Shown here: positions 34,930 to 47,312 of the stretch, one piece after another
Position numbering within the stretch: position 1 is the stretch's first letter
How the letters are laid out: every line of letters starts with the position of its first letter
Origin: Haberlea rhodopensis
Lineage: Eukaryota; Streptophyta; Magnoliopsida; Lamiales; Gesneriaceae
NCBI GenBank assembly: GCA_907163345.1
Contig: CAJQUN010000396.1
Span: 310,001 to 374,000 of the forward strand
Direction: 5' to 3'
Length of the DNA: 64,000 nucleotides
Position numbers and translations under genes: made by a program
Notes under the pieces: model-generated
What the model was told of the DNA's origin: nothing
The model's input: only the letters and a program-made list of their open reading frames with translations
Databases searched by the model: none

Positions 34930-37634
34930 AGCCTATACGTACTAACATGGAAAAATTTGTCAACTACTTCATCAATTGCTAATTTATTCCTCATAAATAC
35001 AACAATTGCACGAGGACATGAGAATCCATCCAACTGCTGCTTTTAGCGTGAACATGTTTTATTGTCAAGGCGCACAGTAACTGTAGGGTATGAAAACACT
35101 TCAAAGTAGCAATCAGAAGACATCTTAATATTACATGCACGACCTTCATTTACATAAGATGCCCATTTCTTTCCATCCGAGCACACAATACCCCACTCCA
35201 TCGTTGTGCTATTAATCTCCTAGCCGAAAACAAGCACATCAACTTAACCCTAATAGAATCAACCATATGTGTAATAGGAAGACCCATTGCATCTAATATC
35301 CATGAATTGAATGACTCGACTGCATTGGAATACATCTCTCAATATCTCACCCTAATCCAAAGAAAGTCCCTATAAGAAATCTTCCAAAATTGATCCACCT
35401 TCTCGTTTGAAAACAACTAGCTTCTCATTAAAAATAGCCACTGTCGGCGAGTAAGCACATTCATCGAGCAAAAAACATAATCTCTCGCGAAAGTTATTTG
35501 AAAAGTGTTTATTAGCATATCGATCACGTAGGTTGCACTTTAAATGATATAAACAAAAAAAAGTGTTTCATAGAAACTCCAAACACAACAGGTAGTGCCT
35601 CCATCAAACCAATATTACGATCGGATATATATACAACATCTTCCACATTGTCTAAAATTTTGCTTAAATAAGATAAAAACCAAAGCCAATTATCGTAGTT
35701 CTCGGAGTCCATAACAGCGAAACCAACGGGAACAAACCTACAAATAAAACATTACTACATTAAATGCAATGGATTTTCATTCACCATAAATCACAATTAT
35801 ACGGGTGCACGATCATAAACTCACTGGTGCACGAAGTTAAATTATATTGATGCATGAAAATAATATTCTGATGCACGAACGAGACTGGTGATGTATAACG
35901 GTTGCATGAAACTTATTAAAAGTAACTGATGCACGAAACTTATATAAAAGTAACTGATGCACAAAACTTACATAAATTACCTGATTCACGAAAATAATAT
36001 AATGATGCATGAAACTTATTAAAAGTAACTGATGCACAAAACTTGTATAAAAGTAACTGATGCACGAAGTTTACATAAATTAACTGATGCACGAAAATAA
36101 TAAACTGATGCACGAACGAGACTGTGATGTATAACGGGTACATGACACTTAATAAAAGTAACTGATGCACGAAACTTATATAAAAATAACTAATGCATGA
36201 AACTTACATAAATTAACTGATGCACAAAAATAATATACCGATGCACGAAAAAGACTGGTGATGAATAAAGGGTGCACGAAACTTATTAAAAATAAGTGGT
36301 GCACGAAAGTTATTAAAAGTAAATGATGCACGAAACTTCATAAATTAACTGATGCACGACTTTATAAATATCTGGTGCACGAATCTTATTTTGTAATAAG
36401 ATTTGTGCACCAGTATGTTATCTTTGTGCACCAGTGAAGATTCAAGTTCGTTGATCACTTATTGTTGTGTTTTAGGTACCTTGATTCCCATCCTTCGATG
36501 TCGCTGACAGAAGGGTGCCTTGAATCGAGATTTCAAAAACGTTCCATCAAGGAATAGCATTTGCCGACAATGTTTAAACCCGTCAATACTGGCACGAAAT
36601 GAAACGAACAAACGGCAAAATCGGTTGATGTCATCAACTTTAAGCTCAATAAAATTTCCAACATTTATCGTTCTCACCACATGAACGTACGAATTCAATT
36701 CCTGGAACGACTCATCATAATTTCTAAAAGCAATAGATCTAGCATTCTCCACACTCCTCCATGCCTTACAATAAGTGATATCCAAGCCATTATCTTTTTT
36801 TATTAACTCCGATACATCAGTTACAGAGAACTTAGGATTTGATGACACTCGATTAGTAATAATTTCAGATATTAAAACAGAACTCATCCTTTTATATTTG
36901 TTTTTGATCATTCAGAGCCCACAAGTGTGTATGTTGTTCAATTTATTTATATAAACAGACATATCCACTCTTGAGATACTTGCATTCACAAACCAACTAC
37001 ATCCTTCATCATGCTTTCTCCCACACTCGGCAACTACACTAACCTTATTGTTTTTTACATAGTTAAAATCAAAACCAATCTCCACCGAATATTTACTCAA
37101 TTCACAGCGAAACTCTTCTACACTACCGCTAAACTTTTGACCAACCCTATTAATAATTGATGACCAACCGGAACATAACAACGACTTCTCTTTGCCTTTA
37201 ACATTACATCTTTGATGGTCAGAATCATATTATGGAGATGAATGACATGCTTGTTCAATTTCATCACGTGCACCTGCATCACTATTTCCCTACTATCTAT
37301 AAGGTCAGTTGCCTCGCATACACCACCGAAGTGTAACGGTGCCTGAAGAAACTCTAGGATATGCAATTCTTTCATCATCAACATCAACTGTCAACAATCG
37401 GACGTCTATAATCTTACATAGAACAAACATATTCCTTATATCATCTTCATTACTCAAACAACATTTAGGGTGTCCAGGTATAGAATATCTAAAAGACATT
37501 CCATCAAAGTTGTAATCACTCCATTTACGAATTGCAGAAGATTTTAACTCCATGAAAGAAATGCTGAAAGTTACGTTAAAAACGTGTGTTTCATCTCTAA
37601 ATTTCAACAAAATCATAATTCCAGAATCCATCAC
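34930..37634 (-). pseudogene. mudrA-type MULE transposase relic
   Basis: Minus-strand pieces in the right order for a MuDR-type transposase: 37634-37305 PB1-like N-terminal region (FNVTFSISFMELKSSAIRKW); 37181-36912 zinc-binding MuDR domain (CSWFVNASIS ... NNIHTCG); 36911-36459 core with MLFLDGTFLK (first catalytic Asp); about 35740-35524 FVPVGFAVMDSENYDNWLWF and VVYISDRNIGLMEALP (second Asp region); 35335-35150 SNAVESFNSWILDAMGLPIT (catalytic Glu region); about 35090-34980 a SWIM-like TCS...FSCPRA remnant. Pieces are in different frames with internal stops. A repeat array at 35800-36440 lies between the first and second catalytic blocks, either in an intron or as an intrusion. Confidence 0.8.
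35800..36440 (+). repeat. Fourth TGCACGAA array, inside the transposase relic
   Basis: About 22 copies of ACTGATGCACGAAACTTATA-type units of 20-30 bp, again in plus polarity although the transposase is minus. At 36372-36413 the last units form a hairpin: CTGGTGCACGAATCTTATT, loop TTGT, then its complement with one mismatch. Confidence 0.9.
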
Positions 37635-38536
37635 TTACAACCAATGACACGAACTCGCATTGATTTAGAGAAGAAACTATTACAATTCTACCCAAAAAAC
37701 TTCATTTCTCTGAATCGACCGATGCCATCTGTTTTATATGCTTCGCAGAAACGTATGTCGCTTCCTTTTATTCGATTCAAAGAAATTTCAAATTACGAAA
37801 AAATTAGCTGCTTCGATTCAAAGTTTTTGGTGCAGAGTGTTCGAAACTTTTAGTGCCTCGATTCCAAGGTGTGAGATTTTATGTGCAGAGGGGGAAAATA
37901 GATTACGTAAAGAGTTAATAAATTAGATTTAGAGTTTTTTTATACCTTAAGGGTATTTTGGGAACTAAAAAAGATCTTTGCAATTAAAAAATGGATTTAT
38001 GTGAATATAATTACCTCATAAGTGTATTTTTTATAAACATTATTTTTTATCCGACTTATTTGAAATATCTTTTTAAAAACAATACTAATATGCAATTTAT
38101 CCAATGTATTATCCCAAAAGTTTTCATTGGAATGGGTTATTACATCAATCAAGATTTCCTTAACTTGATCTGTCTCGGTCGAGCTAAAATTGAACTTAAA
38201 AAGAGACCTGCCCACCTTACCCCTAAGTCCTATGAGCACATTCCCCTCGAAAGACCGGTGGAGCATTGATTGAACATAGGTAGCCGTGAAAATATTAAAA
38301 TTTTGTTTATTATTATTATTCACAGTCAAATATTTTATTTCAGATTAAGAATTCATCCTATTATTTTAGAGATAAAGATATATTTTCTTATTTTCTTATA
38401 ATTCAAGAACTTTATAAACATTCGGATTCAAGATCTATTATAACACGTAAACTTAAAAAAGGTGCTTTAAATAAAAAAACACTATGATTTGATAAATTAA
38501 TAAGCATCTCAAATATATTCTTAGGTCTATGCTATT

Positions 38537-38922
38537 TAGAGATGTCAAAAGGTCCGACAGTACGAGGCACGTCATGGGCACTGACACGGGCACTGCCCGT
38601 AGGAGTGGCCCTTGTCAGGCTAAGGGTTTAGGTCCTTGCCGGCACAGCCCCTAAACAAAATTTTTTTTTAATTTTTTTAATGCTATCGATGGATCAGCAA
38701 CATACGTATCGATCGATCGTTAGCATTCGAATCAATATTTTCATTATATTTCAATGTTTGACATTTACCATCGATCGAGTAAAGCAGAAAAAATTAAAAA
38801 ATATAATTTAAATAGACCATGCAGGACATGCCTACGGGCCCTACAAGCCATCCCCTTAAAAGAAAACGGGCCGACACGACAAGATCTGTTTCCAAATCAT
38901 ACCGGCCTGTTTGACCTCTCTA
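38537..38922. mobile_element. hAT-like MITE (386 bp)
   Basis: Left end TAGAGATGTCAAAAGGTCCG and right end CGGCCTGTTTGACCTCTCTA are inverted, matching the TAGNGNTGTCAAA...GGC style of plant hAT elements. Flanks ATGCTATT (38529-38536) and ATCCTATC (38923-38930) agree at six of eight positions, compatible with a decayed 8-bp target duplication. Confidence 0.6.
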
Positions 38923-39079
38923 ATCCTATCTGTCTCTCCATATAAAACTCGTGTAAAACACAAAGCAAGTATGTGTTAGAGAATTAGCGAATCTTACACT
39001 CAGATTGACCAGCTAGCGATAAATCCAATCGCCGGAATATAATAAACTAAAATATTATTCTTATGTGGGTTCACCGGCG

Positions 39080-39370
39080 ATGCCATTTTCCGGCGGAAAA
39101 AGACACGTTTTGCCCTCGTATCTTGCTCTATTTCTGGTCGTCTCACTAGTGCAAACATGGAATTCCTGCCAAAGCAAGGTAGGGGCTGTAAGGACATTTC
39201 CAGAAGAATCTACTCCTCCTTCTCCTCCCAAGAATCAAACTGAATTTCTGGAGAGTATTTCAATGGCAGAGTATCTGATCTTCTCAAGTTCAGAAATGGT
39301 ACATTTCTTGATTATAAAAGGAGAATTCCAAGCTGCCCAGATCCTCTTCACAATTAGTGGAGTTAGTTAA
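39080..39370 (+). CDS. Candidate small secreted protein, 96 aa (or first exon)
   Basis: ATG at 39080 opens a 96-codon frame: MPFSGGKRHVLPSYLALFLV, then VSLVQTWNSCQSKVGAVRTF and a Ser/Pro stretch STPPSPPKNQ. The N-terminus looks like a signal peptide (basic residues followed by a hydrophobic run, possible cleavage near SCQS). A TATA-like ATATAAAACTC lies at about 38940, a reasonable distance upstream. An out-of-frame ATG at 39063 precedes it. I do not recognise the family. It may be a secreted peptide precursor, the first exon of a larger gene, or chance. Confidence 0.35.
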   Translation: MPFSGGKRHVLPSYLALFLVVSLVQTWNSCQSKVGAVRTFPEESTPPSPPKNQTEFLESISMAEYLIFSSSEMVHFLIIKGEFQAAQILFTISGVS

Positions 39371-40880
39371 TTCAGTTATTTTCTTTTTTGGGGGTTATAT
39401 TAATTTGCTAAGTTTTGTCCAAAATACTCATGTTTTTCTCGTATCTTTACTCGTGATTCTAGGAAGTAAATGTTGAATATGAGTAAACCGTGAGTATTTT
39501 GTTAAGAAATGGATGATCACCAAGTATATAATTATTAGGATAAATTAAAAAAAAAACGATCTTACTAAATTTTGTCTTTTTCCAGTCAAAAACTTTTAAT
39601 ACTAATAAATATTGTCACATGAAAATTATACATTGATCCAACATAAATTATTTTGATAAATATAATCCCACATAAATTATATTTTAAAAAAAATGGTTGC
39701 AATATAATATTATGCTTTTTTAAACAGATCGTTCAAAATCAAAACTCTTCATACCCATATATACGTGTTTGTTTTTTAACGAAAAAGTTGTATTGGACCA
39801 TTTTTGTTAAAAAATAATAATTATGTGGTTATATTTATTTACTCCTAAAATTCTGAGATTAATACTATAAATGATCATTCATATAATTTATCCTAATTAT
39901 AATTAATAATAAAAAGCTAGGTCCTTGAAATTTGGTTATAATTGCTCGATTAGGTATTTAATAGTTTTTTTAATATAAAATTCACTCCTCATTTTAGGCA
40001 GCCACTTTTCTTTAGTTTAAAGAAAAGTGATTAAAGAATATTTAAAAAAATTATGTGATTAAAGAATATTTAAAAAATTTGTGTTTTAAAAGCTTTTAGA
40101 CAACTGTTACAATTTTTCTTATTCTCACATCTATACTATCTATATTATATTATTATTAATATAATTATTAAGTATAATATATTAAAGTGGCTATTTTATA
40201 TTCTCCAGGATATAAAATATAATGACAAAAACTATAACACAACATTTTATTCGGGAAAAAAGTAATTCAATATAATTACATTCTAGACAAAAAATTGATG
40301 TATTTAAATTATATTTTATATAATTTATCACGTCTGCACACATTACTTAAAGGAACACTCAAGCTTAATTTATTTTTTTGTATTGTATGTTATTTTTTTA
40401 AAGTGAATTGATGCCAAATCCAATTCTCTCACTAACATCGCACATTTACAGACTTTTTCAGAGCCTTTAAAGATTGCGAATCCTGTGAAGTCTTATTCTT
40501 TTCGATGATTAGAAACACATGACTTTACAAAGATTTCAGACACAGTTTTCAATTTTAAAGTATTGCTTAAAGTAGTTGCTGATATATTTCATACAAGGAG
40601 TAAAATTTGTTGATGTCCTAAGGACAGTGAGGAGTAGTAGTCACTATCCATGTAGAATTTTTTTTTTTATCTTTAAAAAAAGATTTCAAATGATTGGTAA
40701 TGATGCCACGAGGACATTATCCTTAACGACATCATCAAATAAACCTTTTAAATTCTTGTTACGTTACCTCATTTTTCCCACAATTGTTAGGTTGTGGCTA
40801 TCGTCACTTGTCATTTACTCATTAGTGCAATCTAGGGTTAAGAAAGTATCAAAACTTAGGATTGATGGTCGAAGGTCTTA
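39371..40880. other. AT-rich intergenic DNA, no gene seen
   Basis: No convincing gene, RNA gene or complete transposon. Near 40000-40100 a short phrase (AAAGTGATTAAAGAATATTT) is locally repeated. The frame at 40576-40881 has no recognisable domain. Confidence 0.45.
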
Positions 40881-41167
40881 GTCAAGAAGTAAACATGACA
40901 AAGGCCCACTCTGAAGCCTTTCACCATTTAAGCCCATACATATGAATATCTAGGAATAAAATTTGTTCTCTGAAATTCTTGTTGTTAGTTATAACAAACT
41001 TTGAGAGTCTGTTTCATTCTTGTTATCATTCCACAGAGCCTGTTTTCAATCTTGTTATCTGTAGGTTTAGGCTATATATAGGAGCAATGTTTATTGTAAT
41101 TGTATGGACTGAATATATACAAATCCATTGTTCCAAACTGAGTAGCCATCTTCTCTCTTTTCTCACT
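40881..41167 (+). repeat. 5' LTR of the split copia element
   Basis: 287 bp, from TCAAGAAGTAAACATGAC to TTTTCTCACT. It aligns end to end with 54286-54572, with about five differences by eye. GTCTTA precedes it (40875-40880) and also follows the 3' LTR (54573-54578), a probable target duplication. The LTR termini are not canonical TG...CA. Confidence 0.85.
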
Positions 41168-41176
41168 TGGTAAGCC
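41168..41176 (+). other. Degenerate primer-binding site
   Basis: TGGTAAGCC directly after the LTR resembles TGGTATCAGAGCC with an internal loss of four bases. It sits just before the gag ATG at 41177. Confidence 0.4.
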
Positions 41177-42304
41177 ATGACGAACTCTCAATCCAGCACT
41201 CAAATTAACTCCACCGCAAGCACTACTCTTCTGATAATTAACCCTGCAAATCAGATGAATTCCGTCAAACTTAATGACGACAATTACCTCCTCTGGAACT
41301 TACAAGTTCTTGCTGGACTCAGAGGTCTGGGCTTGGATATTTTTATTCTTACAGACCCACATGTTCCTTCGAAGGTGATAATAGATGTCACAGGTTCAGA
41401 AATAGTTAATCTCAATTTCATCAATTGGTGCCGCCAAGATCAACTACTGTTCTCCTTTCTTCTTGGTGCAATGACTGAAGGAGTGCAAGCACAGATGATA
41501 AGATGCCTTTCCTCTACGCAAATGTGGAGCAGAATCTCTCATCTCTATGCCACAAGATCAAAGGCAAAGGCGATGCAATACAAACTGCAATTACAAACCT
41601 TAAAGAAGGGTGGTTTAAGTATGAAAGATTACTTAAACAAGATGAAAAGTTACATGGATATCCTAGGAGCTTGCGGTCATTCTCTTTCTGAAGAAGATCA
41701 GATACTCTACATAGTAGGAGGTGTCGGACTTGAGTATGACTCAGTCGTTGTTCACGTTACCTCAAGAGTTGATAACCTATCAATCTCAGAAGTTGGTGCA
41801 TTACTACTGGCACATGAAGGAAGACTAGAGTCATTTAACACCAATGTTGATAATCTTACTTCATCAGTAAATACAGCGACATTCCCCTCACAAAAGAAAT
41901 CTGATTCTACCTCTCAGAATCCAGGTTCCTCATACAGAGGCAGAGGTCGAGGAAGGAATGGTCGAGGAGGAAGACGAGGATGGAACAATTCGGGACGTCC
42001 AGTGTGCCAAATATGTGGCATTACAGGACATGTGGCTGCTAAATGCTATCATCGTTTTGACAAAGAATATGTTCCTCAACAACGACAACAAGAAAGTCTC
42101 AACCCAAATCAACCAAACTACAACAGAGGATTCAATCAATACTCCAATCAGCATCCTGTCGGTTCTCTAGCCACAGCTCACACGGAACCCACATTTGATG
42201 AATGGTGGTATCCCGATTCTGGAGCAACTCATCGCGTCACAAATGAGCTAGGAAATCTGTCTATTGGATCTGAGTATTCTGGTAACGGTAAGGTGCATGT
42301 GTGA
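41177..42304 (+). pseudogene. gag: Copia gag and start of protease region, 375 aa to first stop
   Basis: Open frame from ATG 41177. The N-terminal copia Gag domain has LNDDNYLLWNLQVLAGLRGL and WCRQDQLLFSFLLGAMTEG, then an Arg/Gly-rich RGRGRGRNGRGGRRG stretch and a zinc knuckle CQICGITGHVAAKC. WWYPDSGATHRVTNE then carries the aspartic protease DSG motif. The frame ends at a TGA (42302-42304) inside the protease region, most simply a GGA codon changed by one base, after which the same frame continues as NGASLSISHIGRTRF. Confidence 0.85.
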
Positions 42305-45214
42305 AACGGAGCAAGTCTGTCAATCTCTCATATAGGACGTACTCGCTTTCATTCATCTTCTTTTCATCGCCCATTTGATCTTAACAATCTTTTACGAGTA
42401 CCACAAATCACTGAAAATCTTCTCAGTGTTAGTAAGTTTTCACATGATAATCAAGTTTTCTTTGAATTTCATTCCAATTTTTGTCTTGTGAAGGATGTAT
42501 CAACACAAACAATCCTACTCCGAGGGACTTTGCATGATGGTTTATATAAATTCAGCTTCGGACAGCCTCTCCAGCCCTCGAGTTATCCAGCAACATGTCT
42601 TCAAACAAGTGTTTCCTCCATAAATTCCTCAAATCAGTTAAGTCTGTCTTCTTCCTGTTCAAGGAATGAGTCACTACAATCACTCAAACTTTGGCACCTT
42701 CGGTTATGACATCATACGTCTGCTGTAATTAAGCAAACCTTGAAGAGTTGTAATCTTTTTTCCCTAGAAATGAAATTTTCCATATTTGCAAAGCCTGTGA
42801 ACTAGGGAAAAGTCACAGAATTCCCTTTCCTTTATCTAATACAAAATTTTCAGGACCCCTTGAATTGATATACTCTGATGTGTGGGGACCCTCGAATACT
42901 ATCTCTTTTGAGGGTTTTCGTTATTATGTTAGCTTCGTTGATGCCTACAGACGATATACATGGATTTATTTTCTAAAACTTAAATCTGATGTCAATAAAG
43001 TCTTTATAATGTTTAAAACTCAAATTGAAAATCAACTCAACAAAAAAATCAAGATCTTACAAACCGATTGGGGAGGGGAATTCAGGTCTTTAACAAGCTA
43101 CCTATAAACTCATGGCATAATTCATCGTCTTTCCTGTCCATATACATCGGAACAAAATGGGGTAGTAGAATGAAAACATAGGCATATTGTGGAGACTGGT
43201 CTTACTCTGTTAGCTCACGCATCCATGCCACTAATTTTTTGGGCTGATGCATTTTCTATGGCTGTGTATCTTATAAATCGTTTATCTACTCCAATACTTT
43301 CTGGTGCAAATCCTTTTTTTAGACTATGGCATATAAATCCAGATTATACTCTGCTCAGGGTGTTCGGGTGCATGTGTTTCCCATGTCTTCGTCCATATAA
43401 CACTCATAAGCTCGATTTTCGTTCATCACCCTGCACTTTTCTAGGCAACAGTGACAAGCATAAAGGGTTTAAGTGTCTTAACAATGACGGGGAAATTTAT
43501 ATCTCTAGACATGTTAAATTTGATGAAACTTCATTTCCTTTCACACAACTCCTTCACCATCAAGATCAATATATCCCCTCACTCTCTCCTCCTCTTCCTT
43601 TAATCCCACATTCTGGTTCACAACATAATAGTTCAGTATCACCTATTTCTTCAACATCCTTAGAGACAGTCACACAAGTCCCCCCATCTGCTCCTCCAAC
43701 TAATGATGCTCCTACTTCCAGTCCAATTTTTCCAACTCCACCCTCATATGTTGCTCCAAGTTCCTCTACCAATCGAATTTTCTCTCAGTCTAGTACTTCC
43801 AATGAAGATGATAGATCAACTTTGTCCCATGGTAACTTACATCCCATGATCACTCGCTCCAAGGCAGGGATTTTTAAGCCTCGTGTTCTTGCTGCCAGCT
43901 TATCTTTATTTCAGGAACCACAGACCTTTTTGGAGGCAAAACAGAAGCCGGAATGGAGTAAAGCTATGGACTCCGAGTATCGTGCATTACTGAACAATCA
44001 TACATGGACTTTGGTTTCTGTCCCACCTAATACTTCAATCATTGGATGCAAATGGGTGTTCAAAGTTAAAACCAATCCTAATGGCTCAATAGCACGATAC
44101 AAGGCGAGACTTGTCGCTGAAGGTTACTCTCAAACACCAGGCTTGGATTATACTGAAACCTTTAGTCCCGTTGTGAAACCAACAACCATTCGAATAGTGC
44201 TGACAGTTGACATGACTAAAGGATGGGTTATTCAGCAGCTTGATGTGAATAATGCCTTCTTAAATGGCACACTCAATGAAATCGTATATATGCACCAGCC
44301 ACCTGGCTTTGAAATTAAAAATAATGATGCTCCTCTAGTGTGCAGGCTACACAAAGCTATATACGGGCTTAAACAAGCTCCGCGGGCATGGTTTGACAAA
44401 TTACGGAATGCTCTCCTTAATTTGGGTTTTGTTACTTCGAAAGCTGACACATCTTTATTTATTAAATATAATCTTCATTGTGTTGTCTATATTTTGGTTT
44501 ATGTCGATGACATAGTGGTTACAGGTAGTGACAGTACTCATGTTCATAACATCATTCAACTACTAGACAACCAATTTTCTCTCAAGAACCTTGGCGAGTT
44601 GTCTTACTTTCTTGGAGTTGTGGTACAAAAGTCTTCAGATCACTCCTTGTTTCTTACTCAATCAAAGTACATCAGGGATTTACTTATCAAAACTAAGATG
44701 GGTCATGCAAAACCTTTGCCTACACCCATGTCTACGGGTGTCAAACTTTCACTCAAGGATGGAGATCATTTGAAGAAGTTACTCTTTATAGAAGTACGGT
44801 CGGTGCTCTTCAATATCTGACAATCACGCGTCAACAAAGTGTGTCAATTCATGCACTCTCCGCTTTACACTCATTGGAAGGCTGTGAAGAGGATTCTGCG
44901 ATATCTTAATGGCACATCAGACCTTGGCATTTGCATAAGTACAGCTTCTCATTTTTCTCTACATGGCTATTCTGATTCTGATTGGGGTAATGATCGAAGA
45001 TCTACCTCCGGCTTTTGTTGGTTCCTTGGACATTCTCCTATTTCGTGGAGTTCGAAAAAGCAGACAGTAGTTTCAAGGTCAAGTACAGAGGCGGAATATA
45101 GAGGCCTTGCCAATGCCACTGCTGAATTACTATGGATCAAGTCGCTTCTCACTGAGCTTCATATTCGACAACATGATGTTCCACATTATGGTGTGAAAAC
45201 ACTAGTACTATTGC
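42305..45214 (+). pseudogene. pol: Copia pol relic: integrase, RT, RNase H
   Basis: Pieces in copia order: 42305-42709 protease end and start of integrase (ends LKLWHLRL at a stop); 42865-43107 integrase core (SDVWGPS ... FVDAYRRYTWIYF ... QTDWGGEF); 43189-44820 end of integrase, then RT with WVFKVKTNPNGSIARYKARL, QLDVNNAFLNG, and the intact catalytic motif ILVYVDDIVVTG; 44839-45209 RNase H with YSDSDWGNDRRSTSGFCWFL and STEAEYRGLANATAELLWI. Stops near 42710, 43105 and 43170 and a frameshift near 44815 make it non-functional. The zinc-binding HHCC part of integrase is badly damaged. The reading frame is interrupted at 45214 by the gypsy element. Confidence 0.85.
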
Positions 45215-47299
45215 TGTGACGGCCCGCCCAGATGGGTCGCCCGCCGTATTCAATTTCTTGAATACAAGGCTTCACTCAATTCAAAATCTTGTTATCACTT
45301 TGAACTTATGTTTAGCGGAAACGTTTTTATTCTTATCGGATGTTTGACTTAATAATTTTTACCCGTGACTTTTATCTTAGAAAAATTTGGGCAGAGTCTC
45401 CTCTTAAAAATTGTGTCATGTGATCTACCAGATCACTACCACCACAACATCAATACCATAAAAACAAAAACTAAACCAAAATAAACTTCAAATATCAAAA
45501 TCCAACTCAAACATAAATAAATGTTTCATATCCTCAAAATAAAACTTAAACATGCCAACATACTCAAAACTTCATAATAAATCTAAATTTCCTCCGCATC
45601 GTCTAAGTCTTCAACTCCATCTGTAATATGTCACATTACAGGTAAAGGTAAGTTGCAGCATTTTATAGTAAGCGTAATAAACATTTGATAAAAAGGTCAA
45701 AAACATCATTTTTCATAATGTGACGAAAAATAATATACTTTCATATCCAAAATAACTTTCACACATATATGGTTTAATCCGAGCAGTCAACGGAACTAAA
45801 TTTCACAAAACGGAATCATAACAGAATAACTGCACAGATACCAACGAAACGTAACGGAAACGAATAACCAAATCATATAATGTCTTAACATTATAGAATT
45901 AATCATTAGACATAGCCATGCTGTAATGAAACAAATGCATACTCAAATACGGATGTGACACAATGATATCATTCCAGACTATACCCGCTGGAAGGGTATC
46001 GACATATATTATACCCCCTCTGTCTTCGGGCAAAACGAAATGCGTTTCTTTATTCTCGTCGCCAACGAGCCGAAAGTATGCGCGTTTTTATCCTCGTCGC
46101 AATGCGAGCCACAACGAAACGAAAATATCCACAGTTCACAAACCTCAAATCGTATTCACCGAATCAAGACAAACATGGCCTTTCAAAATAGTTTTTCACA
46201 CACAATAAAATGTTATTCAAAATTCTATTTTTCAACAAAATACATTTCTTATCAAAAATCATCTTTCAAAATAATTCTTGCATGCTTACTATCCGAAAAT
46301 CATTTTCAAAATAAACAATGCGAAATACTTAAAATAATTTGCGGAAAATTGCAACTTCCTTTACGTACCTCGAAGCTTCTTAACAATGTTCAAGCTACAA
46401 ACCTTCCCACAATCTCCGATATCAAGGATTTCCTAATATCCATTTCACAATATTAAAATCATATTCATTTAACTTGTTCTATCACAACCTAACAAAATCA
46501 TAACTCTTTGAAATCCATCACCATTTTATCTCCTCAATTTACAGCCTAAAACTTCGAAATCCAGAATACATTTTCGAAGAAAAATACAATTTTCAGTTTC
46601 TTCCAAATTCCAGTATACAATTTCGAACAATTCCCATCTTCGAAAACAACCATTTATTTTTTTCGAAAAGTATACAATTCCATTTCTTCAAATATCCAGT
46701 AGCATTTTCGAATTCCACTTTCTGTATAATCTTCAAACAAAATATCATCTTCAAACAAATATTAAACCTTCGAATTACAGCCTAAATTTTCGAATTAATT
46801 CCTAAAAATTTGTTCTTGACAAATTAAACCACTAAAATTCAATTTAAACCCAACTAACCTAACCATAACAATTAAAATCGAAACAGCAATAAAATCGAAA
46901 ACAGAAAATAATTTCGAAACTTTAAAAAATCGAATTTTCATACCAGTTTCTTTGTGATTTCTGCTCAAATCCGATTTCCTTCTTTGATTTATGTCTGTTA
47001 GGTGTCTAAATAGGGGTAGACGGGATGGAAACGTTTTTGTTATTAATTTATAGGCATCTGAAACTGGACGATGAATGCGTAGCATTTAACGATTCCAAAA
47101 ACTGAAATTTGGGAAGGGGAAGAGGAGAGACGTGCGCTGATGAGGAGTTAAAAAAAGAAAGATAGAATAGGGTCAATGTCTAGTTTCTTCTCGGTCCTTA
47201 CTATCTATTATTATTAATCTATTTTATTTTTATTTTTAATTTTTAATAGTTTTTATTAAAATTGGACATTATATTGGGCCATTACATTGGGCCATTACA
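45215..47299 (-). repeat. 3' LTR of the Tekay-like gypsy element
   Basis: 2085 bp, TGTGACGGCC to CCATTACA as read on the plus strand; the partner of 51988-54057. By eye the two differ by about seven substitutions and a few indels, the largest being 14 bp near 45825. The 138-residue frame that occurs in both LTRs (46040-46456, 52800-53216) is kept only because the LTRs are copies. Confidence 0.95.
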
Positions 47300-47311
47300 A
47301 TCTCCCCGACT
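47300..47311 (-). other. Polypurine tract of the gypsy element
   Basis: On the minus strand AGTCGGGGAGAT directly precedes the 3' LTR (TGTAATGG), the expected place for second-strand priming. Confidence 0.7.
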
Positions 47312-47312
47312 T

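Larger units (their letters stand above)
23173..38102. mobile_element. Large Mutator-like element (Ulp1-bearing MULE), split by an LTR element
   Basis: The left end GGGAAAAGTTTAGGCCGATA and the right end ...AATTTATCC (read inward on the other strand: GGATAAATTGCATATTAGTA) are flanked by AATGCATTA (23164-23172) and AATGTATTA (38103-38111), a 9-bp duplication with one C/T difference. Both ends resemble those of the non-autonomous element at 12198-15987. Inside are a Ulp1-like protease relic on the plus strand, a mudrA-type transposase relic on the minus strand, and four arrays of TGCACGAA-type repeats. Removing the nested LTR element and one ATTTC leaves about 9.06 kb. The layout matches the Ulp1-carrying MULE group known in plants (KI-MULE/Kaonashi, CUMULE). 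Stops and frameshifts show it is no longer autonomous. Confidence 0.85.

Noticed and set aside
35837..36170. Minus-strand frames with periodic MHQLLL text
   Set aside because: Translation of the fourth repeat array on the opposite strand, with no domain content.
46040..46456. A 138-codon plus-strand frame present again at 52800-53216
   Set aside because: Identical apart from one residue only because both lie in the two LTRs of the gypsy element. It is antisense to the element and has no domain.
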